Shown here one piece after another: positions 62,408 to 64,000 of a stretch of DNA of 64,000 nucleotides. The position numbers and the translations under genes are program-made. The stretch spans positions 1 to 64,000 of the forward strand of contig JACPDY010000079.1 of the NCBI GenBank assembly GCA_016183775.1, written 5' to 3'. The stretch comes from Bacteroidota bacterium (GTDB taxonomy: Bacteria > Bacteroidota > Bacteroidia > JABDFU01). The notes beneath the pieces were generated by a model that saw only the letters and a list, made by a program, of their open reading frames with translations, searched no databases and was not told where the DNA came from. Numbering within the stretch: position 1 is the stretch's first letter; each line of letters opens with the position of its first letter.

Positions 62408-64000
62408 TTATTTCGCGATAACCAGTTTGTGTTTGACTAATTTGTCATCCGATGAAGCAACAACATAATATATACCAGTGGGAATGTCAATTTCCGGTTT
62501 AATTATCACTTTGTCCGATCCATTTTCAATAATAACACTCGAACTGTATATTTCCGTCCCAATTATATCAAGCACCACAACTAGTATAGTTTTTTCTTTT
62601 TTTTCATTTAGCCGGAGCATAAAAGTACCCGTTGTAGGATTGGGAAATAACTGCTCGATAAAGTCCTTGCTAATTTGAACAGCCACTGTAGGTGAATATT
62701 TATATTTTCCGTCAAAGTCAGTTTGCTTCAGTTTGTAATAAGATACACCACTTAATGGTTGTTTGTCTTCTGCTAAATATTCCTTTACAGCAGTGCTGTT
62801 ACCGGCTCCTTTTATTGTGGCTAGCTGTTCGAAGTGAAGATTATTTGCGCTGCGTTCGATGGTGAAATAATCGTTATTTGCTTCTGTTGCAGTTACCCAG
62901 ACTAAATCTACCCGATCGTCATTTTTCCTTGCTGTAAAACTAAGCAGCTCTATGGGTAAAGGAGAACTTGACAGGGCAAGTGTACGAGGGGAGAACTGTG
63001 TAATACCCGGTTCTGTAACAACATTGGTAGTGCCATCGGCTGTTTGTCCTGGCAGTGCGGCATCCCACAAATTGTTGGACGTATTATATCGTTGGGCTTG
63101 CAGCAAGCCTTCATTTCCTGCTACTCCACCGGTAACTTCAGCCTGATTATACGTATAGCTAATGGTAGCTGTACCGCTCGGTCCGCTTTTATCAATCTGC
63201 CAAAAGCGGTCAATTGCATTTGTACTGTTATCTGCACCTGACTTAAGCAAATTAGTAACATTATCGGGTGCTGTGGGATAAGGTGTGTTATTGGATGCTG
63301 TTGGGTAGGTTGAAACGGCAACGTTTCCGGCAGTTCCGGCGGTTAGTTGGAAAGTGAGTGGGATATAGGTGCCGGTTGCCGTGGCAAATGGGTATATGTA
63401 TGAGCCGGTAGTGCCTCCTACGTTCCAGTTTATTTTACTTGCATTATCGGTTGTCTCACTTTTAATATAACCAGTTGTGCGCGTGCAGGCTCCTGTTGAA
63501 TTATTGGTTAAATAAAGTGTATGTGAATTGAGGTTGATATTTCCTTTAGTCAAACTGAGTACATTACTTACCCGCACATCCCCTGTTAATGTTGCAGCAA
63601 CTATGGTACCCCAGATATTGGAAAGTTTCAGATCATAGAAACTCATATTTGCCGATCCATTTGTGCAAGTAACATTAGCCGTACTCGCGGCAATATTTAT
63701 TTTTGAAGTGTTTGTAGAGGCATCTACCGTGCCTGCGATATATGTCCAATTTGTAGTCGATCCATTATCCCCTACATTGATAATATCTTTTAACGTAAGT
63801 GTGCCGCTTGGTTTATTGATAGTAATGTTCGGCGTGCCTCCAAGTCCCTCAAAGGTAGCCCCGAAAAAAGTTTGGTTGCCGGTACCGCAAATATTAATAG
63901 TTGCTGTACCCTGGCTGCCAAAACCCGAGGACTGACTTACATTAATATCACCTATGGCATTAATACTGCCTGTATTAATATAAACACCTCCGCCACCGCT
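62408..64000 (-). CDS. Secreted protein with type A T9SS domain, 5' end beyond the window
   Basis: 530 residues are visible. The first ATG in the window is at 63646, but the frame stays open upstream to 64000 (GGGGVYINTGSINAIGDINV, ...NQTFFGATFEGLGGTPNI), so the gene is partial. The glycine/asparagine-rich N-terminal part, with repeated short beta-strand units (ANMSFYDLKLSNIWGTIVA), looks like a beta-helix or polymorphic-outer-membrane-type passenger. Next is an FN3/Ig-like segment (ELLSFTARKNDDRVDLVWVTATEANNDYFTIERS), common just before Bacteroidota sorting domains. The end is a type A sorting domain (EQLFPNPTTGTFMLRL ... VLDIIGTEIYS ... IPTGIYYVVAS). Probably a surface or released adhesin-like protein. 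Confidence 0.87.
   Translation of the reverse strand, partial: SGGGGVYINTGSINAIGDINVSQSSGFGSQGTATINICGTGNQTFFGATFEGLGGTPNITINKPSGTLTLKDIINVGDNGSTTNWTYIAGTVDASTNTSKINIAASTANVTCTNGSANMSFYDLKLSNIWGTIVAATLTGDVRVSNVLSLTKGNINLNSHTLYLTNNSTGACTRTTGYIKSETTDNASKINWNVGGTTGSYIYPFATATGTYIPLTFQLTAGTAGNVAVSTYPTASNNTPYPTAPDNVTNLLKSGADNSTNAIDRFWQIDKSGPSGTATISYTYNQAEVTGGVAGNEGLLQAQRYNTSNNLWDAALPGQTADGTTNVVTEPGITQFSPRTLALSSSPLPIELLSFTARKNDDRVDLVWVTATEANNDYFTIERSANNLHFEQLATIKGAGNSTAVKEYLAEDKQPLSGVSYYKLKQTDFDGKYKYSPTVAVQISKDFIEQLFPNPTTGTFMLRLNEKKEKTILVVVLDIIGTEIYSSSVIIENGSDKVIIKPEIDIPTGIYYVVASSDDKLVKHKLVIAK

Overview
This window is a low-GC stretch of chromosome from a member of the Bacteroidota, probably an uncultured environmental lineage. 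The evidence is the set of type A C-terminal sorting domains of the type IX secretion system (T9SS), giant SBBP/PKD/SprB-repeat surface proteins, TPR-rich proteins, a TAnnTTTG-type promoter box and Bacteroidota-style short palindromic repeats. No tRNA, rRNA or CRISPR array was seen.

Left part (1-11.9 kb): mixed genes. They are an unknown helical-repeat protein, a SET-domain protein with a DinB/DUF1569-like partner, TatD nuclease, type I asparaginase, a tandem duplicate of polytopic membrane proteins with C-terminal TPRs, an SDR oxidoreductase and a DDE transposase. A tandem heptamer lies directly upstream of one gene, and strong palindromes sit in several gaps.

Middle (11.9-21.5 kb): ten genes on the minus strand with tight spacing form a probable biosynthetic operon. 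In order of transcription they are KAS III, acyl carrier protein, cytochrome P450, methyltransferase, a second KAS III, SDR reductase, GT2 glycosyltransferase, GNAT acyltransferase, AspH-like dioxygenase and NodU/TobZ-type carbamoyltransferase. The set implies a short ACP-bound acyl group that is built, reduced, oxidised or methylated and joined to a carbamoylated sugar or other small molecule. I do not recognise the product. The transposase lies at one end of the cluster and rearranged gene debris at the other.

Right part (21.6-64 kb): a surface-protein region. Six giant genes (1181 to about 1644 codons), all on the minus strand, have a conserved N-terminal domain, a beta-propeller region (SBBP repeats in five), PKD and SprB-like repeats, and an almost invariant cysteine-rich C-terminal module of about 70 residues (CxxCGCK...LCPG...KDKNGC...AP-stop) in place of a recognisable T9SS domain. 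Mixed with them are five proteins with ordinary type A T9SS domains: a PKD protein, a seven-bladed propeller protein, a metzincin-like protease, a subtilisin and a partial protein running off the window. A helical-repeat family of unknown function has three copies, one ending 21 bp from the end of a giant gene and one broken and flanked by inverted pieces of the giant C-terminal module. Short palindromic repeats inserted in frame inside the giant genes, mosaic relationships between the giants, and several gene remnants show that this region is being remodelled by duplication and recombination.
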